Assembly: GCA_028699365.1 (NCBI GenBank)
Contig: JAQVUQ010000082.1
Span: 1 to 9,444, forward strand
Source of the DNA: UBA5359 sp028699365 [NCBI: bacterium]
GTDB taxonomy: Bacteria; UBP13; UBA5359
Direction: 5' to 3'
Length of the DNA: 9,444 nt
The notes under the pieces were generated by a model, which saw only the letters and a program-made list of their open reading frames with translations, was not told where the DNA came from and made no database searches. Numbering within the stretch: position 1 is the first letter of the stretch; every line of letters begins with the position of its first letter. The position numbers and the translations under genes were made by a program. This document shows, piece after piece, positions 7,096 to 9,444 of the stretch.

Positions 7096-7443
7096 ATGAG
7101 CAATGTAGAGGTTATTCAGGGGAAATGGCGGATTATCCGGCCTGCAGGCGAGATAGACTTCTCCAACGTCGGAGAGTTGGACGCCGCTCTGGACACCGCC
7201 GCAGGAGAGAGCCCTGAGGGGTTTGTGATCGACTTATCCGGTGTGACCTACTTCGATAGTGCGGGAGTGCGGGCCATCCTGTACGCCCTCAAGCGCGTCC
7301 ATGCCGCAGGTGGAAAACTGGCGTTGGTGGTGCAGACCTATAACGTGCATGAACTGCTGGAGGCACTCAATCTGGAGCATATCCCCGGCATCGTGATATG
7401 CGACAGCGTGGATGCTGCGGAACAGACGCTTTCCGCCGGTTAA
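7096..7443 (+). CDS. STAS-domain anti-sigma factor antagonist (SpoIIAA/RsbV-like)
   Basis: This protein of 115 residues is a single STAS domain, the usual length for SpoIIAA/RsbV proteins. The opening strand contains RPAGEIDFSNVGEL (15-28). The core motif is VIDLSGVTYFDSAGVRAIL (44-62), in which S55 lies at the position phosphorylated in SpoIIAA and RsbV. The C-terminal part has the usual LALVVQ strand and amphipathic helix. In the family, the unphosphorylated form binds the anti-sigma kinase and frees the sigma factor or another target; phosphorylation by the kinase reverses this. GAGGGAGG (7081-7088) ends 7 bases before the ATG, and the gene follows the ATPase gene by 23 bases, so the two are very likely cotranscribed and partners. 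The final target is not shown: no sigma factor gene is nearby. Confidence 0.92.
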   Translation: MSNVEVIQGKWRIIRPAGEIDFSNVGELDAALDTAAGESPEGFVIDLSGVTYFDSAGVRAILYALKRVHAAGGKLALVVQTYNVHELLEALNLEHIPGIVICDSVDAAEQTLSAG

Positions 7444-7447
7444 TTCC

Positions 7448-7475
7448 TTGACCATTCCATTTAAGGCTGTATACT
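7448..7475 (+). promoter_or_regulatory. Sigma70-type promoter for the UPF0182 gene
   Basis: TTGACC (7448-7453) and TATACT (7470-7475) are separated by 16 bases, each matching the consensus at 5 of 6 positions. Transcription would begin near 7482, giving a leader of about 30 bases before the ATG at 7512. The element starts 5 bases after the STAS stop codon. No terminator hairpin lies between, so read-through from the STAS operon is also possible. Confidence 0.65.
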
Positions 7476-7511
7476 AAAGGAAATCGTCATTAATACGGGG
7501 GAAGTGTTATT

Positions 7512-9444
7512 ATGCGGCGTGGGTTATGGTTGACTGTCGGGATTATCGCCCTGGCTTTACTCGTGTTCGGCGGAAAGCTTGTCAATTTTTATACGGAATG
7601 GTTATGGTTCGGCGAGGTAGGCTATAGCTCCGTTCTCTGGACCAGGGTTTACGCCCAGGCCGCGCTTGCCCTGGGGGCCGGACTGTTGTTCTTTGCTCTG
7701 CTTTACCCGAATTTACGGTTTGCATTGCGTTCATCGGCAGCCGTGCTGTCACATAACGATGCCGGTACGCTGCGTATAGACTTCGGGCGGATTGCACAAC
7801 GCAGTCTGGGCATAATCGCCTTTCTGGCTGCCCTGGTTGCGGCCTTCCTGGTGGCCCTGGACGCATCCACTCACTGGCTGCAACTGAGCACCTTTATCAA
7901 TGCCGGCAGTTTTGGCGAGACGGATCCCGTCTTCAACCGGGACATCGGCTTTTACGTCTTCCGGCTCGGCTTTTTGCGCTATGCATACGGTTGGCTGATG
8001 TTCACTCTGGTGATTACGGCGCTGGCTTCGGCGGCTGTGCACTACCTGCGCAGGGCCGTAGACGTTATATCCGGAAAGCTGTCACTGGCGCCGCATGTCA
8101 ATGCGCATCTCTCCGTGATCCTGGCCGGGATATTCTTTCTCAAGGCCTGGGGATACCGGCTGGATGCTTATGAACTGCTTTATTCCCCTACAGGGGTTGT
8201 TTTCGGTGCCGGATACACTGATGTCCACGCCCGGTTGGCTGCATATAACATTCTCTTTGTTATAGCCCTGGCAGCCGGCGTTCTGGCGCTGGTAAATATC
8301 TTCCTTAAAGGCATACGCCTGCCGGTGGCGGCGGTGGCTGTTCTTGCGGGCGCTTCCTTGTTGGCAGGTGGTATCTACCCGGGGATAGTGCAACAGACGT
8401 ATGTCAAGCCCAACGAGATTGCCCGGGAAAGCAAGTATATCTCCAACAATATCCGCATGACCCGCCGGGCGTTCAACCTGGACAGAATAGAAACAAAGTA
8501 TTTCCCGGCTGAGGAAAAACTTACATCCCGCAGCATACGGGATAACAAGGCAATCATAAACAGCGTGCGCCTGTGGGATTATCGCCCTCTGGATAAGACC
8601 TACAGCCAGTTGCAGGAGTTGTGGCAGCATTACAAGATATCCAATATCGACATTGACCGTTACCTTATAAACGATGAACTGCGCCAGGTTACCCTGTCCG
8701 CGCGCGAACTATCGCTGCAGGGGGATGCGTCCGGAGCCGCCACCTGGGTCAACCGGCATTTCCAGTATACGCATGGGTATGGCGCCGTCATGAGCCCGGT
8801 GAATCGGGCCACTGAGGGAGGACTGCCGGAGTTCTTTATCAGCGGCCTGCCGCCCAAATCCAATGTGGGCATAGATATAAATCAACCGCAGATATATTTT
8901 GGTGAGATGACCGCAGATTACGCCCTGGTCAGGACGAATGAAAAGGAATTTGACTATCCCTCGCAAGACCAGCCTGTCTACACCAGTTACCAGGGACGGG
9001 GCGGTATTCCTGTGGGCGGATACCTGAGACGACTGGCGTTTGCCTGGCGTTTTTCGGAACTGAACCTGGCCTTGAAGAACCCTGTCAGCAAGGACAGCCG
9101 CCTGATGTTCCGGCGGCAGATACAGGAACGTATGCAGGCCGTCATGCCCTTTCTGGTCTACGATCCGGATCCGTATCCGGTTGTTTCCAACGGCAGGCTG
9201 TATTGGATGTGCGATGCGTACAGCGTATCGCAGCGCTATCCGTATTCCACGCCCTACTCTATAGCTGACGGTCGGAATGTCAATTATATAAGAAATTCCG
9301 TCAAGGTGGTAGTTGATGCTTACGAGGGCACGGTGGATTACTATGTCTCAGATGCCGATGATCCCATAATCTCGACCATGGCCAGGATATTCCCGGGAAC
9401 ATTCAAGCCGCTGCATAATATGCCGCAGGGGTTGCGTTCCCATA
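7512..9444 (+). CDS. UPF0182 family membrane protein, N-terminal part (runs off the window)
   Basis: The first 644 residues of a protein whose family is usually about 900 long; the frame is open to the window's end. GGGGGAAG (7497-7504) precedes the ATG by 7 bases. The N-terminal 290 residues hold about six to seven hydrophobic segments, for example 5-22, 47-65, 98-116, 160-178, 199-212, 243-262 and 271-289. A large hydrophilic domain follows, probably extracytoplasmic. Family signatures seen include DPVFNRDIGFYVF (138-150), GAGYTDVHARLAAY (232-245), VKPNEIARESKYISNNI (298-314), LWDYRPLDKTYSQLQ, YTHGYGAVMSPVN, QPQIYFGEMT and RNSVKVVVDAYEGTVDYYV. No biochemical function is established for the family. 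It seems to have its own promoter, so the adjacent STAS and sensor genes do not by themselves imply a shared role. The family call is very confident. Confidence 0.95.
   Translation, partial: MRRGLWLTVGIIALALLVFGGKLVNFYTEWLWFGEVGYSSVLWTRVYAQAALALGAGLLFFALLYPNLRFALRSSAAVLSHNDAGTLRIDFGRIAQRSLGIIAFLAALVAAFLVALDASTHWLQLSTFINAGSFGETDPVFNRDIGFYVFRLGFLRYAYGWLMFTLVITALASAAVHYLRRAVDVISGKLSLAPHVNAHLSVILAGIFFLKAWGYRLDAYELLYSPTGVVFGAGYTDVHARLAAYNILFVIALAAGVLALVNIFLKGIRLPVAAVAVLAGASLLAGGIYPGIVQQTYVKPNEIARESKYISNNIRMTRRAFNLDRIETKYFPAEEKLTSRSIRDNKAIINSVRLWDYRPLDKTYSQLQELWQHYKISNIDIDRYLINDELRQVTLSARELSLQGDASGAATWVNRHFQYTHGYGAVMSPVNRATEGGLPEFFISGLPPKSNVGIDINQPQIYFGEMTADYALVRTNEKEFDYPSQDQPVYTSYQGRGGIPVGGYLRRLAFAWRFSELNLALKNPVSKDSRLMFRRQIQERMQAVMPFLVYDPDPYPVVSNGRLYWMCDAYSVSQRYPYSTPYSIADGRNVNYIRNSVKVVVDAYEGTVDYYVSDADDPIISTMARIFPGTFKPLHNMPQGLRSH

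Noticed and set aside
8082-8630. Antisense open frame of 182 codons opposite UPF0182
   Set aside because: The + strand frame carries several UPF0182 signatures across this interval, and the antisense product resembles nothing.

Overview
The window looks like ordinary, gene-dense bacterial chromosome with moderately high GC. All recognised genes are on the + strand. It carries a TolC/adaptor/RND efflux operon, which implies a cell with an outer membrane. It also carries a sensor built on an RsbW-type ATPase with a neighbouring STAS protein, and a UPF0182 gene. From general knowledge, UPF0182 is commonest in Cyanobacteria, Actinobacteria, some Firmicutes and related deep lineages. The combination suggests a diderm lineage outside the Proteobacteria, perhaps Armatimonadota or a diderm Firmicute relative. 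That placement is a low-confidence inference.

Region 1 (1-5086) is a tripartite efflux operon in the order outer-membrane channel (C-terminal part only), periplasmic adaptor, RND pump. Both junctions are 4-base ATGA overlaps with good Shine-Dalgarno sequences, so the three products are probably translationally coupled. Together they would form an envelope-spanning, proton-driven exporter of unknown substrate. The adaptor has a coiled coil built from three tandem 45-residue units. The pump has an unusual Glu-Ile-His-His in TM10, where relatives usually carry Asn-Asn or a Lys.

Region 2 (5087-7443) begins with a 114-base spacer holding small repeats and a hairpin. It is followed by a PAS-GAF-PAS-ATPase protein of the anti-sigma kinase type and, 23 bases on, a single-domain STAS protein. 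This looks like a partner-switching module: the sensor kinase would phosphorylate the STAS protein at Ser55. No sigma factor or PP2C phosphatase lies in the window.

Region 3 (7444-9444) has a clear sigma70-type promoter followed by a UPF0182 membrane protein that runs off the right edge. Its function is unknown.

No tRNA, rRNA, CRISPR array, insertion sequence or attachment site was seen. The only gene-free stretches are short: 5087-5200, 7073-7095 and 7444-7511. The best candidates for novelty are the adaptor repeat, the pump's TM10 residues and the hairpin in front of the sensor kinase.
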